Origin: Gammaproteobacteria bacterium
Lineage (GTDB): Bacteria; Pseudomonadota; Gammaproteobacteria; Steroidobacterales; Steroidobacteraceae
Assembly: GCA_025357835.1 (NCBI GenBank)
Contig: JANYLM010000024.1
Location: 1-64,000, forward strand
Length of the DNA: 64,000 nt
Direction: 5' to 3'
Of this stretch, positions 18,558 through 27,091 are shown piece by piece. Within the stretch, counting starts at the first letter, position 1. Each line of letters begins with the position of its first letter. The position numbers and the translations under genes are program-made. Below the pieces are notes generated by a model that was not told where the DNA came from, did not search any database, and worked only from the letters and a program-made list of their open reading frames with translations.

Positions 18558-20111
18558 ATGGTGAACCCGGTTCGATCGATTTGCATAGTCGGCGGCGGCA
18601 CGGCGGGATGGCTTACGGCCGGCATCATTGCGGCACGCCACGCTTCCGAATCCGGCTGCGGCCTGCAAATTACATTGGTTGAGAGCGAGACCATCGGCAT
18701 CGTCGGCGTAGGCGAGGGCACCTGGCCGACGATGCGTACAACTTTAAAGAAGATGGGCATTTCGGAAACGGACTTTTTCCGCGAGTGCAATACCTCGTTC
18801 AAGCAGGGTGCGAAGTTCGCGCGGTGGGTTACCGGTGAAGAGTCCGATTTCTACTATCATCCGCTGGTGCTGCCCCAGGGCTTTCCGAGCCTCGATCTCG
18901 CACCCTTCTGGACGAGGTACTCGGATGGCGGTGGCGATGCCCGCTCGTTCTCCGATGCAGTATGCTTTCAGGAGGCGGTTTGCGAACTGGGCCTCGCACC
19001 CAAATTGATCACCTCGCCCGAATATGCCGGGGTCGCAAACTACGCATATCATCTGGACGCCGGCCGCTTCGCCCCCTTCATTCGCGATCATTGCCTCAAA
19101 AAGCTTGGCGTACGCCACATCGTCGATGAAGTTACCGAGGTCGTCAAAAACGACGCGGGGGACATCGATTACGTGGAAACCCGCAAGTCTGGCCGGCTTC
19201 GCGGCGACCTTTTTATCGACTGTTCTGGATTCCGGTCGTTATTGCTTGGGCAAACGATGGGCGTGCCCTTCGTCGATTGCAGCGATGTTCTTTTTATCGA
19301 TCGCGCGCTGGCGATGCAGGTGCCCTATGACGACGAACAAAGCGCCATTATCCCGCATACGGTGTCGACCGCGCAGAAGCATGGCTGGATTTGGGACATC
19401 GGGCTGCAAAGCCGGCGCGGAGTAGGCTACGTCTTTTCGAGCAACCATACTACCTCGGATGCCGCCCTTGCGGAACTGCGCGCGTATGTCGGGGAAGCGC
19501 ATCGCGACTTGCAGCCCAGGGAGATAAAAATTGTATCGGGGCATCGTCAGACATTTTGGAAGGGAAATTGCGTTGCGGTTGGCCTCGCGGGGGGGTTTCT
19601 GGAGCCTCTCGAAGCGTCCGCTCTGGTGCTGATAGAACTATCTGCCGATATGATCAGCACCATGATGCCGGCAACGCGCGAGACGATGGATATTGTTGCC
19701 AAGCGCTTCAACGAAACGACTCAATATCGCTGGGATCGGATTATCGATTTTCTAAAGCTCCACTATATTCTCAGTAAACGCACGGATTCGAAATTCTGGA
19801 TCGACAATCGCCATCCCGATAGCATTCCGCAGAGTCTGAAGGAGCAGATGGAGCTTTGGCGCTATAGGGCGCCGGGCGACCAGGATTTCACCAGCAACAA
19901 TGAGATGTTTCCTGCCGCGAGCTATCAGTATGTGCTGTTTGGCATGGGCTTTAGAATGGATACACACGTGTCGCCGCTGGGTCGCGACATTGCCAGCGCC
20001 CAGCGGGCGTTCGCACAGAACGAAGCGCTTAAAGTGAAATGGACGAAAACACTCCCAAAGAATCGCGACTTGATCAACAAGATCAAACAGCTTGGGCTTC
20101 AGAAGATCTAG
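18558..20111 (+). CDS. Tryptophan halogenase-like flavoprotein
   Basis: FAD motif CIVGGGTAGWLTAGIIA; GVGEGTWPTMRTTLKKMGI...SFKQGAKFARW with Lys equivalent to the PrnA catalytic Lys; WIWDIGLQSRRGVGYVFSS; GNCVAVGLAGGFLEPLEASALVLIE. Confidence 0.92.
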   Translation: MVNPVRSICIVGGGTAGWLTAGIIAARHASESGCGLQITLVESETIGIVGVGEGTWPTMRTTLKKMGISETDFFRECNTSFKQGAKFARWVTGEESDFYYHPLVLPQGFPSLDLAPFWTRYSDGGGDARSFSDAVCFQEAVCELGLAPKLITSPEYAGVANYAYHLDAGRFAPFIRDHCLKKLGVRHIVDEVTEVVKNDAGDIDYVETRKSGRLRGDLFIDCSGFRSLLLGQTMGVPFVDCSDVLFIDRALAMQVPYDDEQSAIIPHTVSTAQKHGWIWDIGLQSRRGVGYVFSSNHTTSDAALAELRAYVGEAHRDLQPREIKIVSGHRQTFWKGNCVAVGLAGGFLEPLEASALVLIELSADMISTMMPATRETMDIVAKRFNETTQYRWDRIIDFLKLHYILSKRTDSKFWIDNRHPDSIPQSLKEQMELWRYRAPGDQDFTSNNEMFPAASYQYVLFGMGFRMDTHVSPLGRDIASAQRAFAQNEALKVKWTKTLPKNRDLINKIKQLGLQKI

Positions 20112-20137
20112 GAATCGATATCGAAGATAGGTGAATA

Positions 20138-20881
20138 ATGCGTCTCGTCGAACTGTCGCGCAGCGAACACGCTGGATTGCGGATCCGCGATGATCTGGTT
20201 GAAGCATCTGCGGCTAGTCAACACTTGGTACCGATCGTCGTGAGCGAATTTCGCAAAGCCGCGATCCACTACCCGATCGTTTTTGCAAAAAATCCTGAAA
20301 CGGGGCGCTTCGCTCCTTATGTCTTGAACGGGTTGGGCGTCGAAGAGAATTTGTTCTGGTCAGGGACTGAGATGGACGTCGCTTATGTGCCGTTGAACGT
20401 GCGGCGGCAGCCATTCTATGTGGGAACGAACGATGCGCCGGATGCTCCCGCCACAAACGTGCTCTGCATCGACCTCGACAGCCCGTGTTTAGACGGTTCG
20501 GGCGGGAAAACGCTAGTCAATCCCGACGGGAGCGATTCTTCGTATCTCAAGGAGATACTGTCCGTTTTGGGCGAATTGGTCGCAGGAAAAGACACGACCG
20601 AGAGCTTTATTGCAACCGTGCTCGCGTTGGAGCTGCTTGCTCCCATCGTGCTCGACATAGTGCTTGATGATGGCACACCGCTGCAAATCGAAGGACTATA
20701 CGGTCTTGATGAGGAAAAATTCAGGCAGCTCGATGAAGAGCGAATCGCCACGCTGTGGAAGGCCGGCTGCCTTGACCTAATTTATAGCGTATTGATTGCC
20801 AGTGGACACATATTCAATCTCATTCGGCTGAAGAACCAGCGCATTGCCCTGAGTCGTGCGTGGCATAGTAACCCGACCTAA
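20138..20881 (+). CDS. SapC family protein
   Basis: HLVPIVVSEFRKAAIHYPIVFAKNPETGRFAPYVLNGLGVEENLFW...YVPLNVRRQPFYVG...IDLDSPCL. Confidence 0.88.
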   Translation: MRLVELSRSEHAGLRIRDDLVEASAASQHLVPIVVSEFRKAAIHYPIVFAKNPETGRFAPYVLNGLGVEENLFWSGTEMDVAYVPLNVRRQPFYVGTNDAPDAPATNVLCIDLDSPCLDGSGGKTLVNPDGSDSSYLKEILSVLGELVAGKDTTESFIATVLALELLAPIVLDIVLDDGTPLQIEGLYGLDEEKFRQLDEERIATLWKAGCLDLIYSVLIASGHIFNLIRLKNQRIALSRAWHSNPT

Positions 20882-20901
20882 CATTGTGCTTGGGGCTATT
20901 G

Positions 20902-21675
20902 ATGAGTGATGAATCACGCGATGCGGCGCTATTCGCATTTAACAACGATGCGGAAGTGAAGCTGGTACATGTTGGGCGGCGGGGAATTCGCGTGAGCAGG
21001 ATCGACAACGTCCTGCACGACCCCGAGGGCGTTGCCGCCCTGGGTTTCGCTCAATCCTACTCCAAGGACCCCAGCAATCTTTACCCTGGTATGCGGGCCC
21101 CCATTCCTAAGAGCTTCTCGACCGCGTTCCGTGCCTGGCTCACGCCGATCCTCCGCCGATACGGCGTGTTGGAGGGTAATCAGGCTATATATCACGATGA
21201 AAGTTTTTTCTCTGTCGTTACCACTGCGAGCACGGACCTGCTGCCAATCCAGGCTATCCCCCACTTTGATTCAGCGGACCCTAATTTGTATGCAGCAGTG
21301 ATTTATTTGTGCGATACGAGGTTTTCCGGGACGACGTTCTATAGGCATCGAAAAACCGGATATGAAGAAATAACGGCGGAAAATCACAATAATTATAATA
21401 TCTCTCTCGATAACGATTTGCGAATCCATGGGGTTCCGAAGAAAGAGTATGTCAATGGAGATAGTTTGCTGTTTGAGGCTATTTTCACGAATGAATTGAA
21501 GTTCAATAGCGCAATAGTCTATCCAAGTAGAATTCTTCACGCGGCAGATATAGATAGACAGTTCAATCCGCCGAGAGATAAGAGCGAATGGCGCCTCACT
21601 GTGACGGCATTGCTACAATCGTCTTGGGTTACAAACACCAATACAGAAGTCGCGGCGGACGACTACAAACGCTGA
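20902..21675 (+). CDS. DUF6445 family protein, possible 2OG-Fe(II) oxygenase fold
   Basis: Start at MSDESRD; AIPHFDSADPNLYAAVIYLCDTRFSGTTFYRHRKTGYE...ILHAADIDRQFNPPRDKSEWRLTVTALL; sits directly after SapC. Confidence 0.75.
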   Translation: MSDESRDAALFAFNNDAEVKLVHVGRRGIRVSRIDNVLHDPEGVAALGFAQSYSKDPSNLYPGMRAPIPKSFSTAFRAWLTPILRRYGVLEGNQAIYHDESFFSVVTTASTDLLPIQAIPHFDSADPNLYAAVIYLCDTRFSGTTFYRHRKTGYEEITAENHNNYNISLDNDLRIHGVPKKEYVNGDSLLFEAIFTNELKFNSAIVYPSRILHAADIDRQFNPPRDKSEWRLTVTALLQSSWVTNTNTEVAADDYKR

Positions 21676-21901
21676 CTATGCGGATGTAATCGGCACAGTA
21701 CCGCTCCTCTCCACGTGCGAGCAGTTCAGCAATTGTCGAAAAAAGTATCCTGGAGCGCTCATTCGGCTATGGTCCGTATTGACTCCCACCCGGAAGGCAC
21801 ATAGCTTCTATGGGCTCGTCCAAAGAACCTCAGAGCCTTGACGCGGTAAGAGCAGCCGAGTCTGGCTATGCTCGGTTCGGCAGGCGGGGTAGAACCAGGT
21901 C

Positions 21902-23371
21902 TTGGAAAACATAGAACCGAGGATTCCCTTCAATGCGTCACGACGTTTGCCCATGCCACCTGCAATGATTGAAACCCGATCGATCGACTACATCCCCGAC
22001 GCTGAGCGTCACGGCGGACTCGCGAGCCAATTCACCTTGTGGTTGAGTGCAAACATGCAGATCACGGCGATCGTGACCGGTGCGCTTGCCGTCGTTCTGG
22101 GAGGCGATGTCTTCTGGTCCCTGGTGGGTCTGCTCGCGGGCCAGTTGATCGGAGGAGGGGTGATGGCCCTGCACGGCGCGCAGGGTCCGCAACTCGGGCT
22201 GCCGCAGATGATCTCCTCGCGGGTGCAATTCGGCGTCTATGGCGCCGCGATACCGATCGTCGCGGTCTGTTTGATGTACATCGGATTCTCCGCGAGCGGC
22301 TCGATTCTTGCCGGTCAGGCGCTCGCGCAACTATTACGCGTCGACTTATCGTGGGGAATCGTCGTCTTCGCGGCGTTGATCATCGTCGTGACGATGTTCG
22401 GCTATAGGGTAATCCATTGGCTCGGACGCATATCGACTGCGGTGGGGATCGCCGCCTTCGCCTACATGTTTTATAGGCTGCTGGCTCAGCACGACGTCGC
22501 TGCCCTGTTGAGGATACGGCACTTCTCGCTGAATCATTTCCTGCTCGCCATGTCGCTCTCGGCATCCTGGCAGATCGCGTTCGGGCCCTACGTTGCCGAC
22601 TACTCGCGCTATCTGCCGCGTACAATCCACGCCGGTAGCGTGTTCGCCGCCGTCGGGCTCGGTTCGATCATCGGGGCGCAGGTCGCCATGACCTTCGGTG
22701 TGCTGGCAGCTGCGCTCGCCGGTGCTGAGTTCGAGCACCATGAGGTCGCCTACATCGTCCACCTCGGCTCGACCGGTGCCGTGGCTGCTTTGCTCTTTTT
22801 CTGCATCGCCTTTGGCAAGATCATGGTGACCTCGCTCAATTCGTACGGAAGCTTCATGTCGATGGCAACCCTGGTCAGCGGCTTTCGGGGCACGGTGCGC
22901 CTCTCGCGCAGGAACCGTGTGGTCTACATCGTCGCGGCGGTGGGACTGGCCTGTGGGCTGGCCTTGGCCGGGAAGGATTCCTTCCTGAAGAGCTTCGAGG
23001 CCTTCATTCTCTTGTTGCTCGCGGTATTCACGCCCTGGAGTGCGATCAATCTGGTCGACTACTACTGCTTTACGCGATCGCGTTACGACGTACCTGCGCT
23101 CACCGATCCGAACGGGCGTTATGGGCGATGGAACATGAGGGGGATCGTGGTTTATCTCATCGGTGTCCTCGTGCAGATCCCCTTTCTCGCGACCGGCCTA
23201 TACACCGGTCCGTGCGTCGCAGCCCTCGGCGGTGCCGACATCTCTTGGATCCTCGGCCTCACCGTGCCCAGCCTTATTTACTATGTGGCTGCGCGCCGCT
23301 CCGATCGCCGGATTCCCGCCCAGCTGATCGTGCCGGAGGTAGCGGTCGCCGCCGCAGGGCGTGTGCGCTGA
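21902..23371 (+). CDS. NCS1-type (purine/cytosine/hydantoin) permease
   Basis: Many TM segments; ERHGGLASQFTLWLSANMQITAIVTGALAVVLGGDVFWSLVGLLAGQLIGGGVMALHGAQGPQLGLPQMISSRVQFGVYGA; DYSRYLP; FTPWSAINLVDYY. Start uncertain (TTG 21902 or ATG 21953). Confidence 0.88.
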   Translation: MENIEPRIPFNASRRLPMPPAMIETRSIDYIPDAERHGGLASQFTLWLSANMQITAIVTGALAVVLGGDVFWSLVGLLAGQLIGGGVMALHGAQGPQLGLPQMISSRVQFGVYGAAIPIVAVCLMYIGFSASGSILAGQALAQLLRVDLSWGIVVFAALIIVVTMFGYRVIHWLGRISTAVGIAAFAYMFYRLLAQHDVAALLRIRHFSLNHFLLAMSLSASWQIAFGPYVADYSRYLPRTIHAGSVFAAVGLGSIIGAQVAMTFGVLAAALAGAEFEHHEVAYIVHLGSTGAVAALLFFCIAFGKIMVTSLNSYGSFMSMATLVSGFRGTVRLSRRNRVVYIVAAVGLACGLALAGKDSFLKSFEAFILLLLAVFTPWSAINLVDYYCFTRSRYDVPALTDPNGRYGRWNMRGIVVYLIGVLVQIPFLATGLYTGPCVAALGGADISWILGLTVPSLIYYVAARRSDRRIPAQLIVPEVAVAAAGRVR

Positions 23372-23555
23372 TCGAAGCGCGCGGATACGCCGCAAGGTCG
23401 TAGCGGCATATGCCGCCATGTTTTCTGCTGGTATCATGACATGCCTCGGCGCCGATGTGCAGATCTGCCGGACAATTCTACGCTCGGGTGTAAACTGAGA
23501 GTTTGATTGCGTAGGCACGCGGTGAAGTCCGCGCAACCTCATTGGAGGAACTCAG

Positions 23556-25022
23556 ATGAAGCCTAATTCGCCCACGCCGACGGCCTCGCTCGGGTTTGGC
23601 ATTACGCGCAAGCCAGAGGAATCCAAGCGCCGAGGAAGGGATGAATCGTCAACGGTCCGACAAGCCAAAATTCTGGTTGTGGACCCTGACCCGGCGTCGC
23701 GCCGCCTTCTGATGGCCCGGCTGGGCGCTGCCGATTATTCGGTTGATTCACTCGCCGACGCGCGTGCCGCATTGGATGCCTGCGTAGTGTCTCGTCCCAA
23801 TCTCGTGGTTACGGATTTGCGATTGCAGGACGCGGACGGATTGACGTTCCTGAAGGAGCTGAAAAGCCGATGGCCGCAGTTGCCGGTGATTATTCTGACC
23901 GGGCACGGCACCATCTCCGAAGCCGTGCAAGCCACCCAGTGCGGTGCGTTCGGTTACCTGGTCAAACCGGTTGGTAAGGAAGAGTTACTTGGGCAGGTGC
24001 AACGGGCGACCGCGGACTCAACCTTTGGTCAGAGCAAGGGTGACTGGCGGGCGAATATCGTCTCACGTAGCAAACTAATGGATGACAGGCTGGGAACCGC
24101 CAATCGGGCTGCGGGCACCGATGTACCCGTCTTGTTGACGGGTGAAAACGGCACCGGCAAAGAGTTGCTTGCGCGCGCCATCCATGCGGCAAGTGCGCGT
24201 CGCAAACAGCCCTTTGTCGTAGTCTCGTGTGGAAACACGGCCTACCACGAGTTGGAATTTGAGCTCTTCGGTAGCGAGCCCGCCGAATCCACCGAGGCTA
24301 ACGGGAGCGCGGACGGGGCCTTGCGGCGGGCGCATGGCGGAACCTTATTGCTCGATGAAATCGGCGATTTGCCCATACATCTGCAGGTGGCCCTCGCCAA
24401 ACTGCTGGCCAAAGCCCCTATTCCTGCGGGAAGGATATCCGCAGCGGCGCGACCTGGCGCGCGTTTGATCAGTACAGCCTCTCGTGACCTCAAGCCGCTG
24501 ATGGAAACTGGCGCGTTTCTGAGCCAGCTATACTACCAAATCAACATTCTACCAATTGAGATTCCTCCCCTGGGTCGCCGCCGTGAGGACATTCCCTTGC
24601 TGATATCGCATTTTCTGGAGCAAGCCACGGAACCCAGCGGTCAAAAGAAAATATATTCCCCGAAGGCCATTGAATTGCTGGTTACCACGGATTGGCCGGG
24701 AAACGTGCGCCAGCTCTTCGAGCTCGTGCAACAAAACGTCGCGCTGTCGCATGGCGAGGTCATCTCCAAGGAATTCGTGCAGCAGTCTTTGGGTGAAGGC
24801 GCGGCGAAAATTCCCACCTACGATGAGGCACGAGAAAAATTTTCGCGCGAATACCTGACCCAGAACCTGCAACTTACGGCGGGCAACGTGTCTCAGGCGG
24901 CGCGCCTTGCCAAGCGAAGCCGCACTGATTTCTACAAGCTGCTGGCTCGCTATCGACTGCATCCCGAGGACTTCAAGAATGCAGGTGCAACAAAACGGAA
25001 AGACATCGGCGAAGACGACTAG
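23556..25022 (+). CDS. NtrC/GlrR-type response regulator, degenerate AAA+ domain (no GAFTGA, no arginine fingers)
   Basis: Receiver [13 protein letters not shown]...VVTDLRL...LVKPVG; Walker [10 protein letters not shown]; Walker [13 protein letters not shown]-terminal Fis-type [27 protein letters not shown]; the GAFTGA loop is replaced by [27 protein letters not shown]. Confidence 0.92.
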   Translation: MKPNSPTPTASLGFGITRKPEESKRRGRDESSTVRQAKILVVDPDPASRRLLMARLGAADYSVDSLADARAALDACVVSRPNLVVTDLRLQDADGLTFLKELKSRWPQLPVIILTGHGTISEAVQATQCGAFGYLVKPVGKEELLGQVQRATADSTFGQSKGDWRANIVSRSKLMDDRLGTANRAAGTDVPVLLTGENGTGKELLARAIHAASARRKQPFVVVSCGNTAYHELEFELFGSEPAESTEANGSADGALRRAHGGTLLLDEIGDLPIHLQVALAKLLAKAPIPAGRISAAARPGARLISTASRDLKPLMETGAFLSQLYYQINILPIEIPPLGRRREDIPLLISHFLEQATEPSGQKKIYSPKAIELLVTTDWPGNVRQLFELVQQNVALSHGEVISKEFVQQSLGEGAAKIPTYDEAREKFSREYLTQNLQLTAGNVSQAARLAKRSRTDFYKLLARYRLHPEDFKNAGATKRKDIGEDD

Positions 25023-25093
25023 TATCGAGATAATTATAATGAGGGCTGGACGATGTCACACTCGTCGGTCGACGAATTGTTGAAGTTGTTGTA

Positions 25094-25828
25094 ATGCCGC
25101 GCATATACAAAGATCACGCAAGGCGGCTTCCGCACCGACCCTCGCGTCTGCGCGTGATCATTGCCGATGATCACACGATTCTTCGTCAGGGGCTGAGAGC
25201 AATTCTGGAGGCCGAGCCCGATTTGGAAGTAATCGGGGAAGCGAGCAACATTCACGACGCGGTCACATTGTCGCTGCGCTTGCAACCCGATGTCGTGATC
25301 ACCGATGTGTCCGTTGCTGATGGCAGTGGCATCGATTCCATCGGTCAGATGTTGCGAGAATGTGCCGGCGTACATGTGGTCATGCTCACCGGTCAGAGCA
25401 GTCGGGTATGTGAGCGGGCAGCCATTGCCGCCGGTGCGTACGCGTATATAGTCAAGGACTCCTCGGTCGAGGTTCTGCTTCGCGCAATTCGCTCCGAAAC
25501 GTCCGAATATGAGCGCTCGATCGCGGCAATCAGCAACATGCAGAATCGACGCCGTGCACTCGGGCAACCCACGGCGCCTCGAATCGCGGCGATGACGGCA
25601 CGCGAACTCCAAGTGCTCGTCGGCGTCGCCTTGGGGCATTCCAGCAGGAGAATTGCCGAGAATCTGGGACGAAGCGTCAAGACCGTCGAAAAACATCGAT
25701 TCAACATGATGCACAAGCTGGGTCTGCGCAATGCAGCGGCCGTGACTCGTTTTGCGATGGACAATGGCTTGCTGCATGCCGGTGAGCAAGAGCCGGATTT
25801 GCGCCCAAACAGCTTTCCTCTGACTTAG
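25094..25828 (+). CDS. NarL/LuxR-family response regulator
   Basis: RVIIADDHTILRQGLRAILEAEPDLEVIGEA...PDVVITDVSVADGSG...YIVKDS...MTARELQVLVGVALGHSSRRIAENLGRSVKTVEKHRFNMMHKLGLRN. Confidence 0.95.
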   Translation: MPRIYKDHARRLPHRPSRLRVIIADDHTILRQGLRAILEAEPDLEVIGEASNIHDAVTLSLRLQPDVVITDVSVADGSGIDSIGQMLRECAGVHVVMLTGQSSRVCERAAIAAGAYAYIVKDSSVEVLLRAIRSETSEYERSIAAISNMQNRRRALGQPTAPRIAAMTARELQVLVGVALGHSSRRIAENLGRSVKTVEKHRFNMMHKLGLRNAAAVTRFAMDNGLLHAGEQEPDLRPNSFPLT

Positions 25829-25987
25829 ATCTTTGCACCGGCGGCGGGATCCGTTGCAGCACAGCGCCGTAGTACCTGGGCGGGCTCGGTCGGTTGCACG
25901 GGCTTGCCTGCGGCTTCTTTCGAGGCCCCGTTGTAGCGGGCGCGCTATACTCAACCCAGGGGTTTAGCCTCGAGGAGGAGGGTGCCG

Positions 25988-27079
25988 ATGTCTGAGAGTA
26001 AACACATCGCTGGGTTACGCGGCGTTCAAGCGCTGGCTTGCGTGCTCATGGCCCTGGCCGCTCCGACCGGCCAAGCCGCCCAGAACTACCAGGTCTATGT
26101 ATCCAACGAGAGGTCGGGCGATGTCACGGTCATCAACGGCAGCGACAATCAAGTAATCGGCACGATTCCGGTCGGCAAGCGTCCACGCGGCATACATGCG
26201 GGGCCGGAGGGCAAAACGGTGTATGTGGCCTTGAGCGGTACGCCCCTCGCGGCGCCGCCGCGGCTGGATGCCAAGGGCAATCCTATCTTCCAGAAGTCCA
26301 ATGACGACGATGACGATGCCGTCAAGGCGGATAAATCGGCCGACGCTATCGGCGTCTTGGATGTCGGGACTCGCAAGCTTACAGGCAAAATATCCGCAGG
26401 CTCGGACCCGGAAGAATTCTCTCTGAGCAAGGACGGCAGCCGGCTCTACGTCTCCAACGAGGACTTCAAGGCTGCCAGCGTAATCAACATCGCTACGGGG
26501 AAGGTGGAACATATTGTTCCGGTGGGACAGGAACCCGAGGGGGTGGCCACGGAGCCCGATGGAAAGCGCTTCTATGTGACCTGCGAAGCGGGCGGTGATG
26601 TGTACGTCATCGAGACCGGCGGCTACACGGTGGTTGGGCATTTCAAGGTGAACGTGCGCCCGCGCAGCATGGATTTCCTGCCGGGGGGCGGTATGGGATT
26701 TATTCCCTCGGAATCGACCGGTGAGTTGAATGTCATTGATACGACGAGTCTCAAAGTGCTGAAGGTCGTTGCCTTGCCCACTGGTTCGCGGCCTATGAGC
26801 GTAAAGGTGGCACCGGACGGCCGGAAAATATATGTCAGCAATGGACGCGCCGGAACGGTTTCCGTGCTGGATAGCCATACATATGAACTACTGAATACGA
26901 TCAAGGTAGGGGTGCGACCTTGGGGCATAGCGCTTTCGCCCGACGGAAAGTTCCTCTACACCGCCAATGGACCTTCCAACGACGTGTCCGTCGTTGATCT
27001 GGAGGCCGGTCAGGAAATTGCGCGGGTCAAGGTGGGCTTGAGCCCCTGGGCCGTGGCCATTGTGCCGAATACCAATTGA
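25988..27079 (+). CDS. Secreted YVTN beta-propeller repeat protein
   Basis: Signal peptide; repeats YQVYVSNERSGDVTVINGSDNQVIGTIPVGKRPRGI, KIYVSNGRAGTVSVLDSHTYELLNTIKVGVRPWGIALSPDGKFLYTANGPSNDVSVVDL; ribosome-binding site gaggaggag. Confidence 0.92.
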   Translation: MSESKHIAGLRGVQALACVLMALAAPTGQAAQNYQVYVSNERSGDVTVINGSDNQVIGTIPVGKRPRGIHAGPEGKTVYVALSGTPLAAPPRLDAKGNPIFQKSNDDDDDAVKADKSADAIGVLDVGTRKLTGKISAGSDPEEFSLSKDGSRLYVSNEDFKAASVINIATGKVEHIVPVGQEPEGVATEPDGKRFYVTCEAGGDVYVIETGGYTVVGHFKVNVRPRSMDFLPGGGMGFIPSESTGELNVIDTTSLKVLKVVALPTGSRPMSVKVAPDGRKIYVSNGRAGTVSVLDSHTYELLNTIKVGVRPWGIALSPDGKFLYTANGPSNDVSVVDLEAGQEIARVKVGLSPWAVAIVPNTN

Positions 27080-27091
27080 CAGGGTGGCGCA

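Noticed and set aside
21676-21901. Possible riboswitch upstream of the NCS1 permease
   Set aside because: Only a modest hairpin (ccgag...ctcgg) was seen; no match to recalled purine, PreQ1, guanidine or TPP consensus elements. Would need an Rfam/Infernal scan.
23403-23416. 14-bp palindrome gcggcatatgccgc between the permease and the NtrC-like gene
   Set aside because: Could be an operator, but single, GC-rich and short; no supporting second site or promoter context.
25034-25954. 306-aa minus-strand ORF over the LuxR-type regulator
   Set aside because: Antisense shadow; sense strand has a complete receiver-HTH protein.
26015-26878. 287-aa minus-strand ORF over the YVTN gene
   Set aside because: Shadow ORF; sense strand has signal peptide and repeats.
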